DNA of 64,000 nt, taken from contig OY782500.1 in assembly GCA_963677885.1 (NCBI GenBank), forward strand, positions 1,860,001 to 1,924,000. The letters are read 5' to 3'. Shown here piece after piece: positions 46,322 to 54,815 of the stretch. Under the pieces are notes generated by a model, which did not search any database, was not told the DNA's origin, and was given only the letters and a program-made list of their open reading frames with translations. This DNA comes from UBA1351 sp963677885. GTDB lineage: Bacteria; Bacillota; Clostridia; Lachnospirales; Vallitaleaceae. Numbering within the stretch: the stretch's first letter is position 1; each line of letters starts with the position of its first letter. Both the position numbers and the translations under genes were made by a program.

Positions 46322-47821
46322 CTAGATGTCACTCTCAAATCCAAACTCAGATAAATCCATTCCATTCGAACTTTCCGCTACAGTGAAGAATACACCATGG
46401 ATACCATTGACAGCTTCAATTTTTAACTCGTAATTCTCCCAGTCAACAGTATTAACTTCAACCAGGCCAAGAACCGGGCCTCTCTCAGAATCTAGACGGA
46501 CTTCCAAACTGCCCTGTCCTCTCGCTTTCACATGCATGAGATTTTCACTATTAAAAGCAAAATATTTGGCTCCACAGACAGCTCCAGTCCTTAAATTATA
46601 AATGTATTGATTGACCTGGTCAGTCCCTGTAGCCTCTTCTGTAATTCTAGGCATATCTACCGGTAATTCTTGGTTAAACTCTATCTGATGAGCACCACTT
46701 GGCCCCATCAAATTACAGCAGATATGGGCTGAATAGACCTCATTAGCTGGAAGGGGTCCACCATATAAACCGGAAGATGTCATTTCCACCATCTTTATGG
46801 ATCCGTCAGCTTCTATAGTAAGAGGTTCCGCACATCCCTGGCGGCTAAACTGGGTTCCGTTGGTGTGTCTATGATAAAATATATACCACTGACCATCAGC
46901 TTCAACAAGGCCACCATGATTGTTGGCGATATAGGCTCTAGGTTCTTTATTTCCCTTATAACCAATATCTCCGTTGGATATGATAACACCGCCAAAGACG
47001 AAGTCCTTATTGGGATATTTGCTGGTTGCATAGCAAAGCTCATTACCCTGATATGAAGAATAGACCAGATAATATAAATCACTGATTTTTCTAATGGATG
47101 ATGCTTCATAGAAGGGATGTTCTTCAAAACTTGATCCCTGGGCATTCCTATGAACGGGAGCAATAGGACTGGTTTCCCTAATCGTCTTCATGTCCTTATC
47201 CAATCTAAGGCAGGTACATTGCTTAGACGTATTTGCCAGAACTTTTAGCTGGTCTAAAATCATAGATAAAGCATCATCTGGAGCGTCCTTAAACTGGTCC
47301 TTTTTTTTTAAATCTTCGATGGACTCAGCCTGGGGGAATGGGTCTGAACCAAAACCGGAGTAGACCCATATGTGCTCATCATCTTCGTAGAGAACTCCCG
47401 GATCAAAAGGAAGGTCCTCAGTCCAGATTTCTCCATTTTTATCTCTGATATAATCATAGAAGGCATAGGGTCCTTCCGGCTTGTCACTAACTGCAATTGC
47501 TATTTCAGGTACAAAAGCCAAACAGTAATACATATAGTACCTGCCGTCACTTCCCTGACAAACATCAGGAGCCCAAAGTTCCTTACTGGCATCTTTATTA
47601 TGCGGGTCTTGGTCTTTTCTGTATGAAACTCCATGACAGGTCCATTGTGATAAATCTTTGACTGGTGTTGACCAAACCACATAATCTTCTTGACAGTACT
47701 TTTGACCATGAGCCTTATCGTGACTTCCGAATACATACAAGCGGTCTCCAAAAACATGGGGCTCACCATCAGGCACATATTCCCAGCCAGGCAGATATGG
47801 GTTAACTACACTATTTTTCAT
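46322..47821 (-). CDS. GH43-family glycosidase
   Basis: 499 residues from the ATG at 47821 (ribosome site TGGAGGAAGATTGAAG); a longer frame to 47893 would overlap a hairpin and has no site. Five-bladed propeller: VPDGEPHVFGDRLYVFGSHD holds the base Asp near residue 17, PFDPGVLYEDDEHIWVYSGF the modulating Asp, and HPFYEASSIRKI the acid Glu. A C-terminal beta domain (about 370-499) resembles a CBM6/CBM-like module. No signal peptide. Last gene of the ABC operon; arabinofuranosidase, xylosidase or galactosidase activity is possible. Confidence 0.85.
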   Translation of the reverse strand: MKNSVVNPYLPGWEYVPDGEPHVFGDRLYVFGSHDKAHGQKYCQEDYVVWSTPVKDLSQWTCHGVSYRKDQDPHNKDASKELWAPDVCQGSDGRYYMYYCLAFVPEIAIAVSDKPEGPYAFYDYIRDKNGEIWTEDLPFDPGVLYEDDEHIWVYSGFGSDPFPQAESIEDLKKKDQFKDAPDDALSMILDQLKVLANTSKQCTCLRLDKDMKTIRETSPIAPVHRNAQGSSFEEHPFYEASSIRKISDLYYLVYSSYQGNELCYATSKYPNKDFVFGGVIISNGDIGYKGNKEPRAYIANNHGGLVEADGQWYIFYHRHTNGTQFSRQGCAEPLTIEADGSIKMVEMTSSGLYGGPLPANEVYSAHICCNLMGPSGAHQIEFNQELPVDMPRITEEATGTDQVNQYIYNLRTGAVCGAKYFAFNSENLMHVKARGQGSLEVRLDSERGPVLGLVEVNTVDWENYELKIEAVNGIHGVFFTVAESSNGMDLSEFGFESDI

Positions 47822-47886
47822 CTTCAATCTTCCTCCATCAATATTACTTACTATCATTATACCTTTTGCTGAACCAAACATAAAGA

Positions 47887-47908
47887 AGGCCATCCCTTAG
47901 GATGGCCT
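47887..47908 (-). other. Intercistronic hairpin after the binding-protein gene
   Basis: Perfect 9-bp stem AGGCCATCC/GGATGGCCT with a 4-base loop and only a weak T tract (minus-strand TTCTTTATG). Probably a partial terminator or 3' stabiliser between the binding protein and GH43. Confidence 0.6.
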
Positions 47909-47919
47909 GGATTAAATAC

Positions 47920-49560
47920 TTAGTCTTGTGTTGCAAGCCATGCATCCAATTGAGCTTGTTTTGCTGCTATGACTTCTTCAAGTCCCGCTGCATATAAGGC
48001 ATCGTTCAGTTGAGCAATGGTTGCTTCCACTTCATCAGGCTTGACTGTACCGGTTGATAAGAAAGCACGGTAGGTTTCAAGTGCATTGTTAAGAGCTGTG
48101 ATTTGTGTAGCATATTCAGTAGAGTCCCACATAAATCCGAAACCTGCAGTATATTCAGCCCAGTTATTATGAGCTTGTAGCTTATCCCAATAGTCAGCAG
48201 TCTTACTTCCGTCATTCCATACATAGGATTGGAATTGGTTACCCATAAACCAGCCTGTATTTTGGTGATAAACAGCGGTTCCACCATCTACACCTTCTGG
48301 GAAGTAAGCAGTTCCATCATCAAGAACCACGTAATGCTCACCTTCAATACCATATTGCCATAAATTGTAAAGTTCTGGGTCTCCATAAAGGGCAGAGATG
48401 AATTTAAAGGCCATTTCCGGATCCATTGAGTTGCCTGCAATAGATGTATTAAAGAAACTTACATTGGTTGTGGAAATACCACCTTCAACATGATCACCAA
48501 AATACATTGCGTACATTGGCATTCCGTTGGCAGCTTCCTGCTCAGCAAGGAATCCTGGCTTAATAGCTGAAAGGTAGGAGAATGTATTACCGGCTTTGAT
48601 CATGGTTGCACTACCCTGGGTATCTGTAGCCGCATCTTTAAAAATATAGCCTTTGTCATACCAGTCAGCAAGACGCTTGATAGCATTTACATAAGTATCT
48701 GTTTCAAATTTATTAACAACAGTTGTTGATCCATGATCAGCTTCCCAGTCAAGGGTACCAAAACCGTCTACCAATTCATCAAAGAAAACAAAACGCTGTA
48801 ATTGCTCTGTTGAGTTCATATATAAAGGAATCATATTTGGATAGGCTTCTTGTACTGTTGCAAATATATCGGCTGCAACATCCCAGTCATAGATAACGCC
48901 TTCATATTCATCCTTGTTGGCTTCCAAACCGTATTTTTCAGCAATACCAAGTTCGTCAGCGATATCGGCACGCATAGCAAGTCCACCAAGTTCCACTGAT
49001 TCTTTATTGGCTGGGAATCCGTAAAGGACACCGTTCATATTACCAACATATGCATTTTCCTTACCAAGTGCTTCAATGATTCTCGCTCCGTCATCAGTAT
49101 CCATTAATGGAGCCATATCAAAGACACCACCCATGTTAATCCATGAGGATGCATATGGATAGAAGATTGGCATAATATCAAGCTCGTCGCCACCTGCCAA
49201 CATCAATTGAATAGTTGTTGAATAGTCTGCAAAAGAAAGAGGCAGCAATTCAACTTCAATATGATATTCCGGAATCATTTTAGCATTGATTGCCTCAAGA
49301 ACCGCTTCTCTTGCTGCATCGTCCTGCTCGTAAAACTCAATGTAGGCAAAAACAAGATGATATGGATCTTTTTCTGTGTACTCACCATAAGAAGTTTTTG
49401 TTACGCCTGCTTCATCCCCCGATGTAGAAGAGCTGTCACTGCTGTCATTACTGCTTGTTGTTGACTCACTTCCTGTATCCTTGCCATCATCTTGGCTGCA
49501 TCCATTAAAAAGTGATACTACCAGCATTAATACTAGGATCATTGACAAAAGTTTTTTCAT
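47920..49560 (-). CDS. Carbohydrate ABC transporter binding lipoprotein (LplA-like)
   Basis: 546 residues. Lipobox LFNGC (Cys about 21), Ser/Asp-rich linker, then a family 1 binding-protein fold with AGGDELDIMPIFYPYASSW and a MDPEMAFKFISALYGDPELYNLWQYGIEGEHYV block, the LplA hallmark. Anchored outside the membrane, it delivers a glycan to the two permeases encoded just upstream. The ATPase (MsmX-like) is not encoded here. Ribosome site AAGGAGAAGAAAT. Confidence 0.9.
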   Translation of the reverse strand: MKKLLSMILVLMLVVSLFNGCSQDDGKDTGSESTTSSNDSSDSSSTSGDEAGVTKTSYGEYTEKDPYHLVFAYIEFYEQDDAAREAVLEAINAKMIPEYHIEVELLPLSFADYSTTIQLMLAGGDELDIMPIFYPYASSWINMGGVFDMAPLMDTDDGARIIEALGKENAYVGNMNGVLYGFPANKESVELGGLAMRADIADELGIAEKYGLEANKDEYEGVIYDWDVAADIFATVQEAYPNMIPLYMNSTEQLQRFVFFDELVDGFGTLDWEADHGSTTVVNKFETDTYVNAIKRLADWYDKGYIFKDAATDTQGSATMIKAGNTFSYLSAIKPGFLAEQEAANGMPMYAMYFGDHVEGGISTTNVSFFNTSIAGNSMDPEMAFKFISALYGDPELYNLWQYGIEGEHYVVLDDGTAYFPEGVDGGTAVYHQNTGWFMGNQFQSYVWNDGSKTADYWDKLQAHNNWAEYTAGFGFMWDSTEYATQITALNNALETYRAFLSTGTVKPDEVEATIAQLNDALYAAGLEEVIAAKQAQLDAWLATQD

Positions 49561-49593
49561 ATTTCTTCTCCTTTTTTACTTGATAGATTATGG

Positions 49594-50484
49594 TTAGCCC
49601 TTAACTCCACCCAGCATCATACCCTTGGCATAATACTTTTGAAGTCCAGGGAAAATCAACATAATTGGTAAAATTGCGATAAATGCGATGGCCATTTGTA
49701 TAGCTGTCGAAGGAATGGAGGCCGCCGCAGAGCTGACATTGACATTAGTGGAAGATGTCAGATATTGAATATTGGTAATCATTTGGTTCAATAGGTTTTG
49801 GATATTATAGAGGTCCTTGTTCCTAACGATAAAATACAATCCGTTAATCCAGTCATTCCAGTACATGAGTCCTGAGAAGATAGCCATAGTAACTAAAATT
49901 GGCTTTCCAAGAGGCATGACTATCTGAGCGAAAATTCTGAACTGGGAAGCCCCGTCAATCTCAGCTGCTTCATAGAGACTGTTAGGAATATTGGTCTGGA
50001 AATAGGTTCTGATAATCATAACATTCCAGGCACTGAGTAAAAAGTTAGGTACAATCTGGGCAAAAATCGTATCTTTAATGTGGAAGATCCCAGTCCACAT
50101 CAGGTAGGATGGTACAATTCCTCCATTAAACAACATGGTAAAGAATACGAAAAAGGCCAGTAGATTTCTTCCAGGCAGATTTTTAATGGATAGTGGGTAA
50201 GCCATTAAAGCAGCCAACATAACATGAGTAATGGTTCCAACTACAGTGACAAGAATACTGACTCCATAGGCCTTAAATATTTTGCCGCTGGATTGAAAAA
50301 TATAGGTATAGGCAGCAAAGGAAAACTTCTCCGGGAAGAAGGAATAGCCATTGGCAACCAATATGTTCTCATCTGTAACCGATGAAAGAATCAAAAGCAA
50401 AAACGGTAAAATAATTATTACTGTCCACAGGATCATGGTCGTATTTGCCAAAATCTGAAATCCTGAATATGGTTTTTCTTTCAT
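49594..50484 (-). CDS. Carbohydrate ABC transporter permease (LplC/YtcP-like)
   Basis: 296 residues, six membrane segments, EAA loop SLYEAAEIDGASQFRIFAQIVMPLGKP (about 175-200), which docks the ATPase. C-terminal KYYAKGMMLGGVKG is the LplC/YtcP ending. Partner of the LplB-like permease; ribosome site AGGAGGAAATGTC. Confidence 0.92.
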   Translation of the reverse strand: MKEKPYSGFQILANTTMILWTVIIILPFLLLILSSVTDENILVANGYSFFPEKFSFAAYTYIFQSSGKIFKAYGVSILVTVVGTITHVMLAALMAYPLSIKNLPGRNLLAFFVFFTMLFNGGIVPSYLMWTGIFHIKDTIFAQIVPNFLLSAWNVMIIRTYFQTNIPNSLYEAAEIDGASQFRIFAQIVMPLGKPILVTMAIFSGLMYWNDWINGLYFIVRNKDLYNIQNLLNQMITNIQYLTSSTNVNVSSAAASIPSTAIQMAIAFIAILPIMLIFPGLQKYYAKGMMLGGVKG

Positions 50485-50495
50485 GACATTTCCTC

Positions 50496-51410
50496 CTAGA
50501 ATAATGCGTTTTCTTTACTGACTTTTCGAACGATTAAGTTAACACTAAGAACTAATATAAAGCCGACAACAGATTGGTAGAATCCTGCAGCCGCCGACAT
50601 ACCGATGTTGGATTGCTCCATCAAACCTCTGTAAACATAAGTATCAATAACATTGGTTGTGGAGAAAATCATACCTGAATTTCTAGGTACCTGGTAGAAA
50701 AGACCGAAGTCTGAATAGAAAATTCTACCAATACTCATAATCGTCAGTGTAATCACAGTAGGCACCAAAGTCGGTAAGGTAATATATCTGATTTGTTGAA
50801 GCTTGTTGGCTCCGTCCAGTCGAGCTGCTTCAAAAAAAGTTGGGTCAATACCGTTAATACCGGCAAGGAAGATAAGACATCCATATCCTATTCCCTTCCA
50901 GGTATTGGTGAAGATCAGTATAAAGGGCCAGTACTGGGGACTTGAATACCAGTTAACAGGCTCTATACCAAGGAAAGGTAAAATCGTGTTATTCATCATA
51001 CCCGTCGACTGGCTTAAAAAGGCAAAAACGATATAAGACAGAATAACCGCTGACATCAGGTAGGGAAAAATAATGGCAGACTGGTAAACCTTTTTCAGCT
51101 TTTCACTAAGGACATCTGAGATGAAGATAGCGAAGAGAATACCTACAACCATATTAATCATTATAAAGGCTGCATTATATAAAATCGTATTTCTTGTAAT
51201 AATCCATGCATCCGGTGTCTTAAAGAGAAATTCGAAATTTTTAAGACCTGTCCATGCACTTCCCCACATTCCATCTCTAACAGAATATTTCTTAAAGGCA
51301 ACAACCAAACCAGCCATAGGGATATAGTTGTTAATGAGAAGATATATGGCTCCGGGCAGGAACATTAGATACATTGGTAAAAACCGCTTAAATTTAGCAC
51401 TTTTGCTCAT
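50496..51410 (-). CDS. Carbohydrate ABC transporter permease (LplB-like)
   Basis: 304 residues, six membrane segments; the N-terminus FLPMYLMFLPGAIYLLINNYIPMAGLVVAFKKY and the EAA loop FFEAARLDGANKLQQIRYITLPTLVP are typical of LplB. The ribosome site AGGAGGTAAAGC overlaps the stop codon of the upstream gene, so the two are translated in step. Confidence 0.92.
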   Translation of the reverse strand: MSKSAKFKRFLPMYLMFLPGAIYLLINNYIPMAGLVVAFKKYSVRDGMWGSAWTGLKNFEFLFKTPDAWIITRNTILYNAAFIMINMVVGILFAIFISDVLSEKLKKVYQSAIIFPYLMSAVILSYIVFAFLSQSTGMMNNTILPFLGIEPVNWYSSPQYWPFILIFTNTWKGIGYGCLIFLAGINGIDPTFFEAARLDGANKLQQIRYITLPTLVPTVITLTIMSIGRIFYSDFGLFYQVPRNSGMIFSTTNVIDTYVYRGLMEQSNIGMSAAAGFYQSVVGFILVLSVNLIVRKVSKENALF

Positions 51411-51420
51411 GCTTTACCTC

Positions 51421-52359
51421 CTAGGAGTTTTGATTTGGATAGTTAATCGCCAACTTAGCGTAGAAGTCTTCCATGGTCTTTCTGGCATCCAGGGTGTGAT
51501 ACAAACGGATATCCCTTGAAGACTTACCATGGATATAGGTCATATCTTCAGGATTTACCCGTGGTGCCGGAACCATGTCATATATGGTGTCTCGTTCTGA
51601 TTCTTCCAGAAGAACTGCTATGGTTCCCTGGTCACCAAGTCCCCATATCTCACCATGGGGCCAGTGTTGAATAAAGCTGAGTTTATCATTAAAGTCAACC
51701 ATCTGCTTAAAGAGGTAATGTCCGATTCTTCCGTAGGGTTTTACTCTCAGTTGAAGCTCAGCAAGAGTAACAGACATCTGTTTATAGGTGTTCATAGGCA
51801 CCTGCCAAAGAGGCATTGTGGATTCATAAACCACATTGGCACCGGCTATGTCATTAAGAAGGTTAAACTCAAAACCTCCCTCAGGCCAGTCACCTCCGCC
51901 AATCCAGATAGCGGTCATTTTATCACATATTACAGGTTCCATAAGGATTGCTGATGCCAAATCGGTAATGGCACCCTGCATCAAAATATAAAGGGGTAAG
52001 TCTGAAGGTTTCATGGCTTGTTCAATAATAAATTTAGCTCCCTCTGAGATCTGAGGTGTCTTTTCGTCAACTAAGGGAAGTTCAGCTCCCTTGACCACTT
52101 TATAATCACCTTTGACTCCCATGAGATCAAGAACCAGGTCAATTTCTTCCATACTGGCAGAAGCGGTATGACCTTCACCATAGTCTTGAGGATTCTTGTT
52201 AAAATGTCCTCCGATAATGCCTTCAACGATGAACTTAGGTGTCATCACATGATGGGCCAGAGCAAATTGGTCGTCTGCCTCGTTTTTACAGTCTGTATGA
52301 ACGATGACTCGGACTTTTTTATTCTCAGGAACTTTAAAATCATATTGCCACTTTTTCAT
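51421..52359 (-). CDS. Nucleoside-hydrolase-like protein (IUNH fold)
   Basis: 312 residues from the ATG at 52359, directly behind GGAGACGGAA. The N-terminal motif VIVHTDCKNEADDQFAL (Asp 23, 29 and 30) is a variant of the calcium-binding DTDxGxDDxxAL of nucleoside hydrolases, and IWIGGGDWPEGGFEFNLLNDIAGANVVYE is the matching C-terminal block. Within a glycan operon it may hydrolyse a ribosyl or another N- or O-glycosidic bond. Substrate unknown. Confidence 0.72.
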   Translation of the reverse strand: MKKWQYDFKVPENKKVRVIVHTDCKNEADDQFALAHHVMTPKFIVEGIIGGHFNKNPQDYGEGHTASASMEEIDLVLDLMGVKGDYKVVKGAELPLVDEKTPQISEGAKFIIEQAMKPSDLPLYILMQGAITDLASAILMEPVICDKMTAIWIGGGDWPEGGFEFNLLNDIAGANVVYESTMPLWQVPMNTYKQMSVTLAELQLRVKPYGRIGHYLFKQMVDFNDKLSFIQHWPHGEIWGLGDQGTIAVLLEESERDTIYDMVPAPRVNPEDMTYIHGKSSRDIRLYHTLDARKTMEDFYAKLAINYPNQNS

Positions 52360-52446
52360 TTCCGTCTCCTTCACAACTTTGTAAGATTATAATAGCATGT
52401 CTTAAATTTCTATGATGGGTGTCAGATTATGGTAATAAGGATTTTT

Positions 52447-54456
52447 TTACGGTCTTATTGATACTTCCAATATAACCAGGTCCCAGGCCTTCAGTTTTAT
52501 TTCCTGGCCTTTCTTTATAATCTCACCACCAATTAACTCCAGGCTTGACTCAAAAGGATTTTCTATATATTGATCTTCTGAGCTGTAGTTCATGAGGAAG
52601 TGAATAGCTTTACCTTCTTCATTAACAGCCTTTCTATGCACTATTGGGAAAACCATGCCAAAATCATCATCGAAAAGGTCATATTGATTAAAGAGATATT
52701 TCCATAACTCTTCATATACAGCCTTAGTAGGACAGCAGCCAATATAGGTTGCAGATCCTTTGCCGTAAGCTGAATGAGTTATTGCTGCATAGGTCTTCCA
52801 CACATGGTGATCATAGGAGGCTAAAGTCTGGCCCTCTCCCGGATTAATGAGTTCAATCCATCCACTTAAGGAAGGATCAAGGCCTTCAAGATTTAAGACA
52901 TCTGATTGTAGTCTGGTTTGCTTAGCCTCTGTGTGCTGGCTATAGGAGACACCACATGCTTGGCTTATAATCCCCGGTTGATTGGTGGTTCTCACCTTAA
53001 CCTTTTCATCAGAAAAGCCACTTCGAATGGTGTATACCACATGACCGCCTTCATGGGCAAAATCATTAAGGCGATTAAGAAAATCATCACTGACAGCATA
53101 TAGGGGAGCGGCAATAATGACATCATAAGCTTCCAGGTTTTGGCAGGAAGTATCAATAATATCACAGGATATATTCAATCGATACAATCCGTCATAGATA
53201 TTTCTAAAAATTGTATTATAGTCCATATCATAGTAGAACTTAAACCAGTTGAATCCATTTAACGACGTGTTATCAACAAGGACTGCAACCTTGTTTTTAT
53301 GTTTCATATTTACCAGTTTGGGACTTAACCTGGCAAATTCAGCGCCGATAACAAGAGCTTCATTATAAGTCGGATTCTCTTGAAAATCCTGACTTAAAAG
53401 GCCCTTCCAATAGGTTTCAAGAGAATTATGAATGGAATGCCAGTGCCAATAGGCAACCAAGTTAGCTCCTGAAGCCACATGACTATAGGCTTGGAGTCTT
53501 AATTGCCCTGGATAAGGCAACCAACCGGCATGCCCTTGGGCTTGGGTTTCCAATACCAGGTAATTATCCTGCTTCAGACTTCTAGCTAGATCACCGGTAT
53601 AGGCAATCTCACTTCCTGTCAATTCGTCTTGTGAGGGATGATATACATCAATGCCTACGACGTCAAAGGCTTTTGACGCCTCAAAATGGTTAACATCCGG
53701 TTGAATACCAAAAGAAATGCCCCTCCAGTCAAAATCAAAATTCTGAGTAACAAACTGGTCATCTCTTTTATACTCATTCACAAGCTCCACCTGCCAAGCT
53801 AGGAACTTGGTAACAAGTCCTCTTCTAAAAGTTTCAAACTCACCGGAGAGACTGGCATTAATGGTCATATCCATAGAGGGAAAGTCCTCCCAGGCATTAA
53901 TTCTGTTTGACCAGTAATCAAGGCCCAGGCGGTGGTTCATCTCGTCCAGGTCATTATATCGGTCTTTCATATATTTGGTAAACTGCAGCCCTATAGCCGG
54001 ACCTGAAACATCGTAGTGCTTGGTTTCATTATCTGTTTGATATCCAATGACTGCGGGGTGATTGGCTACATGACTTATTAATTTTCTGATGACGCGCTCA
54101 GCATAGAAAAGGTAATCAGGATTGGTAATATCCATATTTTGTCTTGGTCCATACAAGTTTTTCCCTTTTCGGGTTGTCGCCAAAACATTGGGATAAGCCT
54201 TAACCAACCAAGTCGGAACAGCATATGTCGGTGTTCCAACAATAACTGAAATATTTGCTTTACCCATAGCATCAAGGACTCTGTCAACAGAAGAAAAATC
54301 AAAGACTCCATCCTGTGGCTCTAGGGTAGACCAAGTAGACTCTGCAATACGTACCACATTAATATTGGCCTTCTTCATCATCTCAATATCTTTTTCCAAC
54401 CGGTCATAAGGCATATATTCATCGTAATAGGCCACTCCATATAATAATTCCTTCAT
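52447..54456 (-). CDS. GH42 beta-galactosidase
   Basis: 669 residues, no signal peptide. The barrel begins YGVAYYDEYMP...MKKANINVVRIAESTWSTLEPQDGVFDFS; YQTDNETKHYD (acid/base Glu about 140) and VLETQAQGHAGWLPYPGQLR (nucleophile Glu about 300) are the GH42 sites. A flavodoxin-like trimerisation domain (about 390-590) and a beta C-terminus follow. It would release galactose from imported oligosaccharides. First gene of the operon ending with GH43; a 122-bp inverted repeat and an ATGTGAT palindrome lie upstream. Confidence 0.9.
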   Translation of the reverse strand: MKELLYGVAYYDEYMPYDRLEKDIEMMKKANINVVRIAESTWSTLEPQDGVFDFSSVDRVLDAMGKANISVIVGTPTYAVPTWLVKAYPNVLATTRKGKNLYGPRQNMDITNPDYLFYAERVIRKLISHVANHPAVIGYQTDNETKHYDVSGPAIGLQFTKYMKDRYNDLDEMNHRLGLDYWSNRINAWEDFPSMDMTINASLSGEFETFRRGLVTKFLAWQVELVNEYKRDDQFVTQNFDFDWRGISFGIQPDVNHFEASKAFDVVGIDVYHPSQDELTGSEIAYTGDLARSLKQDNYLVLETQAQGHAGWLPYPGQLRLQAYSHVASGANLVAYWHWHSIHNSLETYWKGLLSQDFQENPTYNEALVIGAEFARLSPKLVNMKHKNKVAVLVDNTSLNGFNWFKFYYDMDYNTIFRNIYDGLYRLNISCDIIDTSCQNLEAYDVIIAAPLYAVSDDFLNRLNDFAHEGGHVVYTIRSGFSDEKVKVRTTNQPGIISQACGVSYSQHTEAKQTRLQSDVLNLEGLDPSLSGWIELINPGEGQTLASYDHHVWKTYAAITHSAYGKGSATYIGCCPTKAVYEELWKYLFNQYDLFDDDFGMVFPIVHRKAVNEEGKAIHFLMNYSSEDQYIENPFESSLELIGGEIIKKGQEIKLKAWDLVILEVSIRP

Positions 54457-54522
54457 TTTTTCCTCCCAATTCTTCTTTTCAAATCAAATCCAATAACGAA
54501 CTACCAATAATCATTTAATCCT

Positions 54523-54545
54523 ATGTGATATATGATTAATCACAT
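54523..54545. promoter_or_regulatory. Operator-like inverted repeat before the GH42 operon
   Basis: ATGTGAT-9-ATCACAT, perfect 7-bp arms, about 67-90 bp before the GH42 start; a possible target of the YesN-like regulator encoded next to it. Confidence 0.35.
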
Positions 54546-54563
54546 GATTTTTCATCTTAAATA

Positions 54564-54685
54564 TGATTAGGGCGTCAAAAGGTTTAGATGAACGAAATCC
54601 ATACAATATATGGTGTTTGGATGTATCAACCGGATACCATATATTATATGGATTTCAGTGAAACTTCCTTTTGACGCCCTAATCA
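54564..54685. repeat. 122-bp inverted-repeat element
   Basis: Terminal arms TGATTAGGGCGTCAAAAGG (54564-54582) and its exact complement (54667-54685), plus inner arms of 21 bp (54594-54614, 54636-54656) with one mismatch. It has no coding capacity and no T tract. Could be a MITE-like element or an RNA cruciform. Confidence 0.6.
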
Positions 54686-54700
54686 AATATAGACTATCAT

Positions 54701-54734
54701 AAAAAAAGCATAAATGATGGGTAGTCATTTATGC
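54701..54734 (-). terminator. Terminator of the YesMN operon
   Basis: Perfect 10-bp stem GCATAAATGA/TCATTTATGC (54708-54717, 54725-54734), followed on the minus strand by T7; 82 bp after the kinase stop. Confidence 0.75.
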
Positions 54735-54815
54735 CTTTAAGGACGATTTTATGATATTTTTGATTTCTAGTGGACAGTGACTTATGACATGTCCGGATTC
54801 AGAAAGTTTGGACTC

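Larger units (their letters stand above)
54457..54815. other. 359-bp intergenic region
   Basis: No gene seen. It contains a small palindrome (54523-54545), a 122-bp inverted repeat (54564-54685) and the sensor-kinase terminator (54701-54734). Confidence 0.6.
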
